The notes under the pieces are model-generated. The model made no database searches, was not told where the DNA came from, and saw only the letters and a list, made by a program, of their open reading frames with translations. DNA of 64,000 nucleotides, from NCBI GenBank assembly GCA_026708265.1, contig JAPOVI010000174.1, forward strand, positions 1-64,000. Reading direction: 5' to 3'. A program made the translations under genes and the position numbers. The stretch comes from Acidobacteriota bacterium. GTDB lineage: Bacteria; Acidobacteriota; Vicinamibacteria; Vicinamibacterales; UBA8438. Positions 17,591 to 28,097 of the stretch are shown one piece after another (positions within the stretch are counted from its first letter, which is position 1; the number at the start of each line of letters is the position of its first letter).

Positions 17591-18743
17591 GTCCCCACGA
17601 CCGCGGGGGACGGCGCGCCGGCTCGGCGGTCGCGGCCCGGGGTGTGGGAGCCGGCGGGGGGGGAGAATCCGCGCGCGGCAGGCGGGAGGCGGCGTACTCC
17701 CGCACTTCGCGCTCGAGCCTCGGGCCCTCCGGCGGTGCGGGTCGGCAGTGCAGGCGGACCCAGAGGCGCAGCAGGGGATCGGCAAAGCTGTAGCGCTTCT
17801 GCCGCACCCCGATCATGTCGACATCCTCGAGCCAGGAAAGATAGTCGCGCGTCGACCCCGGGGTGCGGCCGAGGCGCAGCGCGATCGCGGAGAGGGTGAG
17901 CGGCTCCTCGTCCGCCAGAACGCCCAGGATCGCCTTGAGCGCGCCGTACCCTCGCGCGCGATGGAGGCGGAGCTCGTAGCTGAAGCGGCAGATCCAGTAC
18001 AGCGGGGCTCCCGGCGCGAGCTCGGAGGCGAGGACTCGTTCCGGCGCAGGGGCTCTCCCGGCGCCGATCGCGCCCGCAATGCGGTCCACGTAAGCCGGAC
18101 GGCCGTCGGCCAGGGCATGCACTCTGCGCGCGATGTCGTTCCGCTCCGCATCCGTGCGCCCCAGGCGCCGCGCGGATAGCGCGGCCATCACCTCCGTCGG
18201 CGAGAGGCGCGGGAGGTGGACGACCTCGAAGCGATCCGGCCGACCGCGAAGCAGCTTGAGGGTCCGACCGACGTACCGGCTCGCCAACGCGAAGCGGTTC
18301 GGGCTCTCCTGCAACGCGTCGAGGAACTCGCCCAGCACGCTCCGCAGGCCGGGAAAGCTCTCGAAGGTGCGCAGCTCGAGGAGACCGTCCAACAGAAAGG
18401 CGGGCGTCGCGGAGCCCTGCCGACCCGGGCGACCGAGTAGCCGGAGCAGGGCGTCGAACGCGTCGCGCGCACTGCGCCGGCCGTCCCGGAAAACGTGCGG
18501 ATCGTCGCCGGAAGCGTATGGCGAGTCGGCAGTGACGGCGGCGAGGAAGCCCTCGGGCGTGGACGCCGTGCGCTCGACGTCGATGTACTGGCTGCCGCCC
18601 CGGGCCGCGAGGTGCAGGGCGACGCGGCGCAGCACCGACGTGCGGCCGCTGCCGCAGCCTCCGAGCACGACCGGAATGCGGGACGGCTCGGCGTCCAGCG
18701 CCGCGAGGACGCGTCGTTCGATCGGCGGGCGTTCCGGAAGCAC
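17574..18743 (-). CDS. P-loop ATPase with winged-helix-like C-terminal region; P-loop Lys replaced by Arg
   Basis: 389 residues from a GTG at 18743 (LPERPPIERRVLAAL follows); no ATG is available near the conserved start. The nucleotide-binding segment is VVLGGCGSGRTSVLRR: the Walker A lysine position is Arg34. The likely Walker B (AFLLDGLLELRTF) has Gly rather than Glu after Asp. The layout resembles STAND/AAA ATPases: a sensor region (RFALASRYVGRTLKLL), a small helical domain with LSPTEVMAALSARR, then a wHTH-like segment (LSAIALRLGRTPGSTRDYLSWLEDV) and a Pro/Ala-rich tail. I do not recognise a named family. It is divergent from purA with a 33-bp gap and overlaps rnc convergently. Confidence 0.7.
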   Translation of the reverse strand: MLPERPPIERRVLAALDAEPSRIPVVLGGCGSGRTSVLRRVALHLAARGGSQYIDVERTASTPEGFLAAVTADSPYASGDDPHVFRDGRRSARDAFDALLRLLGRPGRQGSATPAFLLDGLLELRTFESFPGLRSVLGEFLDALQESPNRFALASRYVGRTLKLLRGRPDRFEVVHLPRLSPTEVMAALSARRLGRTDAERNDIARRVHALADGRPAYVDRIAGAIGAGRAPAPERVLASELAPGAPLYWICRFSYELRLHRARGYGALKAILGVLADEEPLTLSAIALRLGRTPGSTRDYLSWLEDVDMIGVRQKRYSFADPLLRLWVRLHCRPAPPEGPRLEREVREYAASRLPRADSPPPPAPTPRAATAEPARRPPRSWGLIEID

Positions 18744-18762
18744 AGTTGTTATGATGAACTGT
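18742..18762. promoter_or_regulatory. Imperfect palindrome and -10-like box between divergent ATPase and purA genes
   Basis: The short space between the ATPase gene and purA holds ACAGTT-N9-AACTGT (18742-18762) with a TATGAT hexamer inside it (about 18750-18755). The hexamer is placed to serve purA. The palindrome could be an operator for both genes. No convincing -35 box was found. Confidence 0.35.
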
Positions 18763-18776
18763 TTGCGCAGTTGGCG

Positions 18777-20080
18777 ATGGTGATGAACAGGAATCTGGCG
18801 ATCGTCGGCGCCCAGTGGGGAGACGAGGGGAAGGGCAAGATCGTCGATCTGCTGGCGCCGGCGTTCTCCGTGGTGGCGCGCTCCCAGGGGGGACACAACG
18901 CCGGACACACCGTGCTCGTCGGAGACCGGCAGTTCATTCTGCACCTGATTCCGTCGGGCATCCTGCACCCGGGCGTCACCTGCGTGATCGGCAACGGGGT
19001 CGTGATCGACGTGCGGGCGCTCTTCGCGGAGCTGGACGGGCTGGCGGCGCAGGGGATCGACCTCGACGGCCGGCTCCTGGTGAGCGACCGCGCCCACGTG
19101 ATCCTGCCCTACCACCGCGAGATCGAGCGGCTGGCGGAGCAGCGCCGCGGCGCCCTGCGCATCGACACCACGTCCCGGGGGATCGGGCCGAGCTACGAGG
19201 ACAAGGCGGCGCGGCGGGGCATCCGCGTCGCGGATCTCGGCGGCGGTGCGCAGGGGGAGCGCCTGGTCGGCCTGGTGCGGGCGAACGTGGAGGCCCGCAA
19301 CCGACTCGTGACGGGCGAGCCCCTCGACTGGCGCGACGTGCATGCGGAAGCGGCGGAATCGTGGTCGCGGCTGCGGCCGATGGTCGGTGACGTCTCGGCG
19401 TTCCTGCAGGCGGCGCTGGACGGCGGTCGGCCCGTGCTGTTCGAGGGCGCCCAGGGCGCCATGCTCGACCTCGACCACGGCACGTACCCCTACGTGACCT
19501 CCTCGAACGCGACGATCGGAGGCGTGTGCACCGGGCTCGGCGTGGGGCCGCGGGCCATCGGCTCGGTGCTCGGCATCGCGAAGGCCTACACCACCCGCGT
19601 GGGGGCCGGCCCGCTGCCGACCGAGCTCGGGAGCGCCATGGCCGACAAGCTCCGGGAGGCGGGCAGGGAGTACGGCGCATCGACCGGGCGGCCCCGCCGG
19701 TGCGGCTGGTTCGATGCCGCGGTGGTCCGCCGGGCGGTACGCATCAACGGCATCGACGCGCTGGCCGTCACCAAGCTCGACGTGCTCGACGGCCTCGACG
19801 AGCTCCGCATCTGCACCGGATACCGATGCGGCGACGCCCGCCTCTCCGACCTGCCCGCCGACGTCGAGCGCCTCGAGGCCTGCGAACCGGTGTACGAGAC
19901 GGTGCCCGGCTGGTCGAGCGTCGGGGGAACGGCCGGGGTGCGGGACGAGGCCGGTCTGCCTCCCCCGGCGCGCGCCTATCTCGACCGGCTGGAGGCGCTC
20001 TGCGGCGTGCCGATCAGCGTCGTGTCCACGGGTTCGGAGCGGTCCGACACGATCGTGCGGCCCGGGTCTCTGGGGGCCCG

Positions 20081-20093
<13 letters not shown>
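18777..20093 (+). CDS. purA: Adenylosuccinate synthetase
   Basis: 438 residues. GAQWGDEGKGKIVDLL carries the GTP-binding loop with the catalytic Asp, and ARSQGGHNAGHTV the catalytic His; TTSRGIGPSYEDKAARRGIR, FEGAQGAMLDLDHGTYPYVTSSN and KAYTTRVGAGPLPTE are all as in functional enzymes. It joins IMP and aspartate with GTP to make adenylosuccinate, the first committed step to AMP. The start is either the ATG at 18777 or the one at 18783; neither has a strong ribosome-binding site. The 3' end overlaps the following ABC transporter gene by 13 bp. guaB, for the competing GMP branch, lies elsewhere in the window. Confidence 0.96.
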
Positions 20094-21059
<966 letters not shown>

Positions 21060-21067
<8 letters not shown>

Positions 21068-22106
21068 TCGGCGCCGGAGCCGGCATCCCGTCGTCGAGCT
21101 GACCCTCGCCCGCTTCCGGATCCTGGTGCGCGAGCCGGAGGCGCTCTTCTGGGCCTTCGTGTTCCCCATCCTGATGACGGTGGCGCTCGGCATCGCGTTT
21201 CGCTCCGCTCCCGCCGGCGTCGTGCCGGTCGCCGTGGTGCAGGATGCCCGAGCGGAGGACGTCGTGGCGGCGCTCCGGCACGCCCCGTCGGTCGAGGTCT
21301 TCACCATCGGGCCGGCCGAAGTGCCTGCCACGCTGCGCGACGGGCGCGCGCACCTCGTGGTGGAGCCGGGGACGCCTCCCGCCTACCGCTACGACCCGAC
21401 CCGCCCCGAGAGCCGGCTGGCCCGGCTGACCGTCGACGGAGCGCTGCAGCGCGCCGCCGGCCGGAGCGACCTCTGGGCGGCGCGGGACGAGCCGGTCGTC
21501 GTGCCGGGCGGGCGATACGTCGACTGGCTGGTGCCGGGCCTGCTCGGCATGAACATCATGAGCACCGGGATGTGGGGCGTGGGCTTCTCGGTGGTCATGC
21601 AGAGGAGCCGGAAGCTCCTCAAGCGCCTCGTCGCGACGCCGATGCTCCGCTCGCACTACCTCATCGCCCTGGTGGCGGCGCGACTCGCGTTCCTGGTGCT
21701 CGAGGTGGGAGTCCTGGTGGTGTTCGCGCGCTACGTCTTCGGAGTCCCGCTCGTGGGATCGCTCGGGGCGCTCGCCGCGGTCAGCGTCCTCGGCGCGATG
21801 GCGTTCGGCGGCGTCAGCCTGCTCACGGCCAGCCGCGCCCGGACCGCCGAGGGGGTCTCCGGGATCATGAACGTGGTCCAGGTGCCGATGTGGGTCTGCT
21901 CGGGCGTGTTCTTCGCCTCGTCCAACTTTCCGGACGCAGCGCAGCCGATCATCCAGGCGCTGCCGCTCACGGCGCTGATCGACGCGCTCCGCGGCGTGAT
22001 GCTGAACGGCGACAGCCTGGTCGCGCTGCGGGGGGAGCTCGGGCTGCTCGGCGGCTGGACGGTGGCGAGCTTCGCCGTGGCGCTGCGCATCTTCTCCTGG
22101 CGCTGA
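21060..22106 (+). CDS. ABC-2 type permease
   Basis: 348 residues with one N-terminal span (ALFWAFVFPILMTVALGIAF), an extracytoplasmic region of about 120 residues, and five C-terminal spans beginning at GRYVDWLVPGLLGMNIMSTGMWG. The segment RSRKLLKRLVATPMLRSHYL is the conserved coupling stretch of drug-type ABC-2 permeases (DrrB/YhhJ group), and SGVFFASSNFPDAAQPIIQALPLTALIDALR is a typical late segment. The ATG overlaps the end of the ATPase gene, giving translational coupling. Substrate unknown. Confidence 0.88.
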
Positions 22107-22147
22107 GATCGCGGGCCGGGCCGCCGCGGCCCGGGGCCGGGCGGCGT

Positions 22148-22153
22148 TATAAT
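22148..22153 (+). promoter_or_regulatory. TATAAT -10 box upstream of the ACE-like gene
   Basis: A perfect TATAAT hexamer stands out in this GC-rich sequence 40 bp before the ATG at 22193. No recognisable -35 hexamer lies 16-18 bp upstream, so promoter strength is uncertain. Confidence 0.4.
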
Positions 22154-22192
22154 CGCGGGGCTCGCCGCGGCGGGCCCCGTTCCGACTCTCCG

Positions 22193-24073
22193 ATGGCGTG
22201 CATCAGCCCCGCCCGCGCCCGCCGGCTGCGCTCCCTGGCGGTGGCCTGCCTGCTGGCGGCGGCGGGCGTCGCCTGCACCGATCCCGCACCGCCGTTGACC
22301 GCCGCGGACGCGGAGGCGTTTCTCGCCGACGCGGAGGCCCGCCTGCTCGAGCTCTGGAGCGCGCACCGGCGCGCGGCCTGGGTCGACCAGCGCTTCGCGA
22401 CCGGGGACACGGCGGACATCTCCGCGGCGGCCCGCGGGGAACGGCTCGACGGAACGGCCCGGCTGGCGCACGCCGCGGCGCCCTTCGACGACGTGGAGCT
22501 CGGCGCCGCCCTCCGGCGGAAGCTGCGGCTGCTGCGGACCGGCCCGGCGGCGGTCGGTCCGGCGGCACCCGAGCTCCGACAGGAACTGTCGGACGTTCTC
22601 GCCGGCATCGAGCGGACATACGACCGCGCCACCGCCTGCACCGTGCAGAGCGGCGCGTGCCTCGACCGGCCGGCCCTCGAACGGCTGTTCGCGGAGAGCC
22701 GGGAGACCGACGAGCGGCTCGACGCCTGGTTGGGATGGCGGCGTGCCGCGGCTCCCGGGGGGCCCGCGTACCGGCGCTTCGTCGAGCTGGCGAACGCCGG
22801 CGCCCGCGAGCTCGGCTTCTCCGACGCCGGAGCGCGCCGGCGCGCGGCCTACGACCTGCCTCCGGACGCGCTCGCGGCGGAGCTCGACCGGGTCTGGAAC
22901 GAACTTCGCCCGCTCTACGAGTCGGTGCACTGCCTGGTTCGCGAACGCCTGGGGGAGACCTACGGAACGGCCGTGGCGCCCCCGGGCGAGGCCATCCCGG
23001 CGCACCTTCTCGCCAGCCCCTGGGGCGGCCGGTGGGACGAGTTGCACGACCTCGTTCGCACTCGGGAGCGGGACCTCTGGGACGACCTGACGCGGAGCCT
23101 GGAACGCCGCCGCGTCGATGCCGCGTCGATGGCGCTCCTCGGGGAGCGCTTCTTCCGCTCCCTCGGGCTCGCTGCCCTTCCGGCCACCTTCCGGGAGCGT
23201 TCGCTGCTCGTCCCGCCGGCGGATCCGGCGCGCGCGTGCCGGCCTGGAGCGTGGCACATCGACGCCGGGGCCGACGTTCGCCTTCGGATGTGCGTCGAGG
23301 GCACCGGAGCCGACTTCGTCGCCGTGCACGAGATGCTCGGGCGCGCCCATTACCAGTGGGCGTATCGCTTCCAGGACCCGCTCTTCCGAATCGGCGCCGC
23401 CGCCGGCGCGTTCGAGGTCGCGGTCGGCGGCGCGATGGGGCTGTCGATGACGCCGGGGTACTTCGTCCGCGCCGGCCTGATCGAGCGCGCTCCCGCCGCG
23501 GACGACATCGACGTGCTGCTCCGCCGCGCGCTCGATACGCTGGCTTACGTACCGTTCGGCCTAGCGGTCGAGCGGTGGCGCTGGGGCGTCTTCTCCGGCG
23601 CGGCGGGGGTCGAGGCGTACAACCGGACCTGGTGGGACCTGCGTCGCGACTACCAGGGCGTGGGGCCCGCGGCGCCGCGCAGCGGGGCCGCGTTCGATCC
23701 CGGGGCGGAGGCGCCGGTAGCCTTGAACCGCCCGTTGCTGCCCGGGGTGATCGGTCGGATTCTGCAGTTCCAGTTGCACCGCGCGCTGTGCGAGGCGGCG
23801 GGCGACACCCGGCCCCTGCACCGTTGCACGGTCTTCGAGAGCCCGGAGGCGGGCGCGCGGCTGCGGGCGTTGATGGAGCTCGGGGCCAGCCGGCCCTGGC
23901 CCGACGCCCTGGAGGCGCTGGCGGGTACCCGCTCGCTCGACGCGGGTGCGATGCGCGAGTACTTCGCGCCGCTGGCGGCCTGGCTCGACGCCCGGAACGC
24001 GGGCCGCCGATGCGGCTGGGCGCGGCCCGAGGTCAGGTCGGGCGGGGGCCTTCGGGCGGCGCCTCGCGCGTGA
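22193..24073 (+). CDS. Exported peptidase M2 (ACE-like) homologue with lost zinc site
   Basis: 626 residues. The N-terminal signal (RLRSLAVACLLAAAGVACTDP) ends at a Cys that might be a lipidation site, though the lipobox is imperfect. The body resembles peptidyl-dipeptidase A (M2): WELRPLYESVHCLVRERL-like and HLLASPWGGRWDELHDLV segments and the end of the fold around YFVRAGLIERAP are recognisable. M2 enzymes need HEMGH and a downstream HEAIGD. Here the first is His379-Glu-Met-Leu-Gly-Arg-Ala-His386, with spacing broken, and the second aligns with FEVAVGG, where the zinc-ligand Glu is Val409. It is therefore probably a non-catalytic periplasmic or lipid-anchored relative, perhaps a binding protein. 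It overlaps the convergent TVP38-type gene by 41 bp. Confidence 0.75.
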   Translation: MACISPARARRLRSLAVACLLAAAGVACTDPAPPLTAADAEAFLADAEARLLELWSAHRRAAWVDQRFATGDTADISAAARGERLDGTARLAHAAAPFDDVELGAALRRKLRLLRTGPAAVGPAAPELRQELSDVLAGIERTYDRATACTVQSGACLDRPALERLFAESRETDERLDAWLGWRRAAAPGGPAYRRFVELANAGARELGFSDAGARRRAAYDLPPDALAAELDRVWNELRPLYESVHCLVRERLGETYGTAVAPPGEAIPAHLLASPWGGRWDELHDLVRTRERDLWDDLTRSLERRRVDAASMALLGERFFRSLGLAALPATFRERSLLVPPADPARACRPGAWHIDAGADVRLRMCVEGTGADFVAVHEMLGRAHYQWAYRFQDPLFRIGAAAGAFEVAVGGAMGLSMTPGYFVRAGLIERAPAADDIDVLLRRALDTLAYVPFGLAVERWRWGVFSGAAGVEAYNRTWWDLRRDYQGVGPAAPRSGAAFDPGAEAPVALNRPLLPGVIGRILQFQLHRALCEAAGDTRPLHRCTVFESPEAGARLRALMELGASRPWPDALEALAGTRSLDAGAMREYFAPLAAWLDARNAGRRCGWARPEVRSGGGLRAAPRA

Positions 24074-24803
24074 TCTCGGCCAGCGACCGGCGGGCGAGGC
24101 GGGTGATGTAGACGATTCCGGCGATGGTGGCCGCGAGCCCCGCCAGGATCAGCGCCCACTCCGCCGGGTTGCGGGCGCGCCCCGCCACCGCCTCGGCTCC
24201 CGCGTAGCCGAGATAGACGTACGTGAAGGTGCCGGGCAGGGTGAAGATGCCGCTCGTCACCAGGTACGGCAGGAACGCGACGCCGGTCGCTCCGAACAGG
24301 TAGTTGCTGGCGCTGTAGGGGACGGCGGGGTTCAGGCGGAGGAGGGCGACGATGCGCCAGCCGGCCTGCGCCACGGCCAGGTCGACGGCCCGCGCGCGCG
24401 GGTAGCGGGCCGCAAGACGTTCCACGGCGCGGCGGCCGATGTGGCGCGCTACGAGGAAGGCGAGCGCGTCGGCCACCGAGGTGGCGATGGCGACGATGAT
24501 GACCCCGCGCGCCAGTCCGAACAGCGCGCCGGCCGCGAGAGTCGGCGCGACGCCCGGGACGAGCAGCAGGACGAGCGCCACGTAGAGGCCCCCGAAGGCG
24601 ACCGCGCCGACGGCTCCGCGGGAGTCCACCCAGGCGCGCAGCGACGTGAGCGACGGCTCGAGCTCGACCGTCCGGGCCAGGACGAAAGCCGCGACGAGCA
24701 ACCCCACCGCCGCCGCGAGCCCGAACCCGAGGCGACGGCGGCTCTGTGCCGTCGCGGCCCCCGGGGCGGGCGACTCCTGCCGATCACTCCGGGGGTCAGC
24801 CAA
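24033..24803 (-). CDS. TVP38/TMEM64 (DedA-superfamily) membrane protein
   Basis: 256 residues with about six hydrophobic segments. The SNARE-associated/VTT domain is marked by LAAGALFGLARGVIIVAIATSVADALAFLVARHIGRR, by RIVALLRLNPAVPYSASNYLFGATGV and by LVTSGIFTLPGTFTYVYLGY. Relatives act in lipid scrambling, including undecaprenyl-phosphate transport by some DedA proteins; for the TVP38 branch the substrate is not settled. The gene is last in a minus-strand series lactate permease, cupin, this gene (36-bp gap). Its 3' end runs 41 bp into the convergent ACE-like gene. Confidence 0.85.
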   Translation of the reverse strand: MADPRSDRQESPAPGAATAQSRRRLGFGLAAAVGLLVAAFVLARTVELEPSLTSLRAWVDSRGAVGAVAFGGLYVALVLLLVPGVAPTLAAGALFGLARGVIIVAIATSVADALAFLVARHIGRRAVERLAARYPRARAVDLAVAQAGWRIVALLRLNPAVPYSASNYLFGATGVAFLPYLVTSGIFTLPGTFTYVYLGYAGAEAVAGRARNPAEWALILAGLAATIAGIVYITRLARRSLAEITREAPPEGPRPT

Positions 24804-24839
24804 CGCGTTCCGGCCGGGCCGGCCGCCGGCTCACCACGG

Positions 24840-25229
24840 TCACAGCCCCTCGTACTCCGAATCGCTCACCGGGCCGAACCAGGTGGTGGCGGAGTCGACG
24901 TTGAGGGCCAGGTGCGCCATCGGTCCGTCCGCACCGGCGCCGTGCCAGTGCCGTTCGCCGGCCGCGATCGAGACCACGTCGCCCGCGGCCGCCACCTGCA
25001 CCGGCTCGCCCTCCCGCTGCACGCGGCAGCGCCCGGACAGCACGACCAGCAGTTGCAGGCCGCTGTGCAGATGCCAGGCCGTGCGCGCCCGCGGCTCGAA
25101 CTCGACCCGATAGGCGTTGACCGCCGGGTCGTCCGCCACGCCCGGCATGCGCGTGACGCGCGCGGCGCCGGTGAACGTGGCCGGGTCCGCCGGCGCCGGG
25201 CGGAGGTCGGCGAGGCGGAGCAGGCGCAC
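24840..25229 (-). CDS. Small cupin-domain protein
   Basis: 129 residues from a GTG at 25229 with GAGG at suitable distance upstream. One conserved cupin barrel is visible: AWHLHSGLQLLVVLSGRCRVQREGEPVQVAAAGD (motif 1 with two His) and IAAGERHWHGAGADGPMAHLAL (motif 2 with His). The residues can bind a divalent metal. Single-domain cupins of this size act as small dioxygenases, isomerases or sensors. The 9-bp gap to the lactate permease stop suggests co-transcription. No specific function can be assigned. Confidence 0.8.
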   Translation of the reverse strand: MRLLRLADLRPAPADPATFTGAARVTRMPGVADDPAVNAYRVEFEPRARTAWHLHSGLQLLVVLSGRCRVQREGEPVQVAAAGDVVSIAAGERHWHGAGADGPMAHLALNVDSATTWFGPVSDSEYEGL

Positions 25230-25238
25230 CGGCCGTCC

Positions 25239-27008
25239 TCACCCCGCCGCGGCCGGCGTGTCCTCGCGGCGCGCGATCAGGTACGCCGCCATGGCGGCGA
25301 TGAGCGCGACGAGGAGCGCCCCCACGTTCATGACGCCGCTCGCGCCGTAGGAGATGATGAGATAACCGACCGCGCCGGGCAGCAGGGCGTAGTAGACGAA
25401 CGGAATGACCGTCATGCGGATGACGGCGCCCTCGCGTCCCAGCAGGCCGACGACGGCCGAGGCCGCCACGACGTTGTGCACGCAGATCATGTTGCCGGCG
25501 GCGCCCCCGACGGCCTGCAGGGCGACGATCCAGGTCGGGTCGGCCGCGATGCGCTCGCCCATGTTGAACTGGAACAGCGAGAACATCATGTTGCTGACGG
25601 TGTTGCTGCCGGCCACCGCGGCGCCGATGCCGCCGATGAACGGGGCGAAGATCGGCCACGCGCCGCCGGCAATCGCCGCCACGCCTTCCGCCAGGACGAT
25701 GGGCATCCGCTCGTAGCCGGCCTCGCCGCCGTAGCTGTTGAGGAACACCTGCACCATCGGGACGGTGAAGATGAGCGCGACGGAGGCGGAGGCAGTGACG
25801 CGGAACGAGGTCGACCAGGCGCGGCGGTAGGCGTCGCCCGGGATGCGGTGGATGAGGTACGTGATCAGCGAGGTGGTGATGAACAGGGCGCCCGGGAGGA
25901 AGAGCGGCTGCACCGCGTTGGCCGAGATCGACGTGCCGAACATGTCGGGCCAGGTGATGGTCCAGGCTGTCAGCGCGGTGCGGAGCGGGTCGAACAGCCG
26001 CGACCCGAGCAGCAGCAGGGCGACGATGGCGTAGGGCGACCAGGCCCGCAGCATCCCCATCGAGCCGCCGGCGGGCGCGGTGTCCTTGACCTCGATGGTC
26101 CCGGTCCACTCGGCCGGCCAGTTCTCCTTGCGGTCGAACTCCCAGGCCTCCTCGGCGCGCGGTACCAGGAAGCCGGCGCGGGCCGCCGCCACCACGACGA
26201 CGAGGCCGACGACGCTCCCGATCAGGGCCGGGAACTCCGGTCCCAGGAAGTAGCCGGCCGCGAAGTAGGGGATGGTCATCGCCAGCGCCGCGAAGATGGC
26301 GAACGGCCAGACGCGCAGCCCGTCGGTCAGCGAGCGGCTCGCGCCGAAGAAGCGCGTCATGAACGCGACGAGGATCAGCGGAATCAGCGTGCCGGCAACC
26401 GCGTGCAGGACGGCCACCTTCAGGCCGATGAAGGCCAGGAAGTCGGTCCATTCCGCGAAGCCGAGGCCGGCCGCGTACTCCGCGATGGCCGGCTCGGCGG
26501 AGAGCCCCGTGTTGACGCCGACGAGGATCGGCGTTCCGGCGGCGCCGAAGCTGACCGGCGTGCTCTGGATGATCATGCCGGCCGTGACGGCGGCCATGCC
26601 GGGGAAGCCGAGCCCGACGAGCAGCGGCACCGCCACCGCGGCCGGCGTGCCGAAGCCGGCCGAGCCCTCGATGAAGGCGCCGAACAGCCAGGCGATGATG
26701 ATCACCTGCACGCGCCGGTCCGGCGTGATGTCGGTGAAGCCCTGCCGGATCGTCCGGATGGCGCCGCTCTCCTGCAGCGTGTTCAGCAGCAGGATGGCGC
26801 CGAAGATGATGTAGAGCAGCGTGAGGGTGACGATGAGCCCGTTCACGCTGGCCGCCAGGACCTGCACGAACGGCACCTGCCAGACGAAGAGCGCGAGCAG
26901 GAACGCCACCACGTACGAGAGCGGCATCGCCCGGCTCGCCGGCCACCGCAGGCCGACGAGGAACACCGCCACCGTGATGATCGGAAGTAGCGCCAGCAGA
27001 GTCAGCAT
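25239..27008 (-). CDS. L-lactate permease family transporter (LctP)
   Basis: 589 residues; the ATG at 27008 is preceded by AAGGAGAGA. About thirteen hydrophobic segments form the LctP fold. Conserved stretches include [80 protein letters not shown] and [24 protein letters not shown], all typical of lactate/glycolate permeases. It would import lactate or a related 2-hydroxy acid with protons. It heads the series with the cupin and TVP38-type genes. No lactate dehydrogenase gene is in the window, so the substrate is a family inference. Confidence 0.88.
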   Translation of the reverse strand: MLTLLALLPIITVAVFLVGLRWPASRAMPLSYVVAFLLALFVWQVPFVQVLAASVNGLIVTLTLLYIIFGAILLLNTLQESGAIRTIRQGFTDITPDRRVQVIIIAWLFGAFIEGSAGFGTPAAVAVPLLVGLGFPGMAAVTAGMIIQSTPVSFGAAGTPILVGVNTGLSAEPAIAEYAAGLGFAEWTDFLAFIGLKVAVLHAVAGTLIPLILVAFMTRFFGASRSLTDGLRVWPFAIFAALAMTIPYFAAGYFLGPEFPALIGSVVGLVVVVAAARAGFLVPRAEEAWEFDRKENWPAEWTGTIEVKDTAPAGGSMGMLRAWSPYAIVALLLLGSRLFDPLRTALTAWTITWPDMFGTSISANAVQPLFLPGALFITTSLITYLIHRIPGDAYRRAWSTSFRVTASASVALIFTVPMVQVFLNSYGGEAGYERMPIVLAEGVAAIAGGAWPIFAPFIGGIGAAVAGSNTVSNMMFSLFQFNMGERIAADPTWIVALQAVGGAAGNMICVHNVVAASAVVGLLGREGAVIRMTVIPFVYYALLPGAVGYLIISYGASGVMNVGALLVALIAAMAAYLIARREDTPAAAG

Positions 27009-27238
27009 GGGATGCGTCTCTCCTTCAGGCGCCCCGTCGGGCGCCGGTCGCCGCCGCGGGTTCGCGCCGGAAACGAGCCGCGTGCGTCCGCCGTGCGGCG
27101 TCCGCCGCCGGCGACGACATGACGGCGACATTGTAGCGCAGCCGCCTGCAGGCCCTTGGCGCCGGTGCGTCCGGTCGGTCCGGGCCACCGCGCAGCGGTC
27201 GCCGGGCCGGGGCCCGGAGTGCCCCGTATCCCGCCCGG
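27009..27238. other. Intergenic leader of the lactate permease operon
   Basis: This is the first part of the 335-bp gap before the Rieske gene. In-frame codons upstream of the permease ATG extend to 27188 but show Arg/Pro-rich non-coding composition. I see no convincing promoter hexamers. The rest of the gap is occupied by copy 3 of the dispersed repeat. Confidence 0.4.
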
Positions 27239-27329
27239 ACTACCAGGAGTCCGCGCCGTAGAACGGCGCGGACTCCTGGTAGTCTTGGTTGGGCACCAGG
27301 CGGAGCCGTCAGGGGACGAATGGTGGGCC
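27239..27329 (+). repeat. Dispersed two-hairpin repeat, copy 3 (perfect 21-bp palindrome)
   Basis: The inverted repeat arms 27239-27259 and 27263-27283 are perfectly complementary over 21 bp around a 3-nt loop (AGA), the best conserved hairpin A in the window. The linker GGTTGGGCACCAGGCGGAG follows, ending in GACGAATGGTGGGCC. Hairpin B is not conserved here. Unlike the other copies it lies between divergent genes (lactate permease and Rieske protein) rather than after a stop codon. Confidence 0.85.
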
Positions 27330-27343
27330 AGCATCGGCGAACG

Positions 27344-27667
27344 ATGGGTCGAACCGTGACCGTGGCCCGGGCAGATCGCTTCGGCCCCGGCAAGCGCAAG
27401 CTGGTCTTCGCCGGCGACCGGCGCATCGCGGTGTTCAACGACGGCGGCACCCTGCACGCCGTCGACGATCGCTGCACCCACCACGGCGGGCCGCTCTCGG
27501 AGGGCCCGTGCGAGGACGGGGTGGTGACCTGCCCCTGGCACAACGGCCGGTTCCGCCTCGCCGACGGGAAGCCGCTCGGCCCGCCGGCGTATCGCACGGC
27601 GACGGTCTATCCCGTGCGGGTGACGGACGGGATGATCGAGGTGCACGTGCCGGACGACGTCGTCTGA
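27344..27667 (+). CDS. Small Rieske-type [2Fe-2S] ferredoxin
   Basis: 107 residues. The iron-sulfur ligands are in CTHHGGPLSEG and CPWHNGRF, the CxH-N-CxxH pattern of Rieske proteins, with 16 to 17 residues between. The size and soluble character fit NirD-like or dioxygenase-type Rieske ferredoxins that pass single electrons to oxygenases or reductases. An ATG at 27320 is in frame but lies inside the dispersed repeat, so the ATG at 27344 is preferred. No partner oxygenase is adjacent, so its electron acceptor is unknown. Confidence 0.88.
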   Translation: MGRTVTVARADRFGPGKRKLVFAGDRRIAVFNDGGTLHAVDDRCTHHGGPLSEGPCEDGVVTCPWHNGRFRLADGKPLGPPAYRTATVYPVRVTDGMIEVHVPDDVV

Positions 27668-28097
27668 CCCCGGTCGACGGGCGAGAGGCTCGGGCGACCG
27701 GCGGCCGTTTGCTGGCCGGTAGCTCCGCCGCGTGTGTCGCCGCCGGTTTCCCTCGCCACAGCATGCGTCGGGAGTGCCCGGGCCGCCCGCGCGACGTCCT
27801 CCGCTGCACCGTGCCGTGCGCCCCGTGGTGCGCCCTCCGCCGCCGGCCGCGAGTCCCGCGTGGCGCGGCCGCGTCGCCTCCCGGCAACGCGGGTGGTCAT
27901 CCCTGCGCGACTGCACGCCAGGGCTGCCGCGGTGCGTTGTGGAGGCAGGCTGGCACTCGCCTTGCTTACTCGTTGCGCCGGCCCCGTCGAAGAGCCGGGC
28001 GCCCATCCGGCCTGCCACTCGCCACGCTGCTTCGCGCGGGGTCGTCCGACGAGGCCGGAACCAGGGGGCGACCGTCAGCCACTACCCGGAGGGATCG
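27668..28097. other. 430-bp intergenic region with no recognised gene
   Basis: Open frames on both strands here are Arg/Pro/Ala-rich and lack recognisable domains, as expected for antisense shadows in GC-rich DNA. I see no tRNA, terminator or clear promoter. The region ends with the GGAGGG ribosome-binding site of the ComEA-like gene. Confidence 0.5.

Noticed and set aside
13160-17785. A very long open frame on the minus strand (over 1500 codons), and similar ones such as 9021-12185 (minus) and 31497-34598 (plus)
   Set aside because: They lie antisense to clear genes, are Arg/Pro/Ala/Asp-rich without domains, and are expected from GC-rich codon bias.
27320-27343. ATG at 27320 as start of the Rieske protein
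   Set aside because: It lies in the conserved end of the dispersed repeat, so the extra eight residues are accidental; the ATG at 27344 fits the family start.
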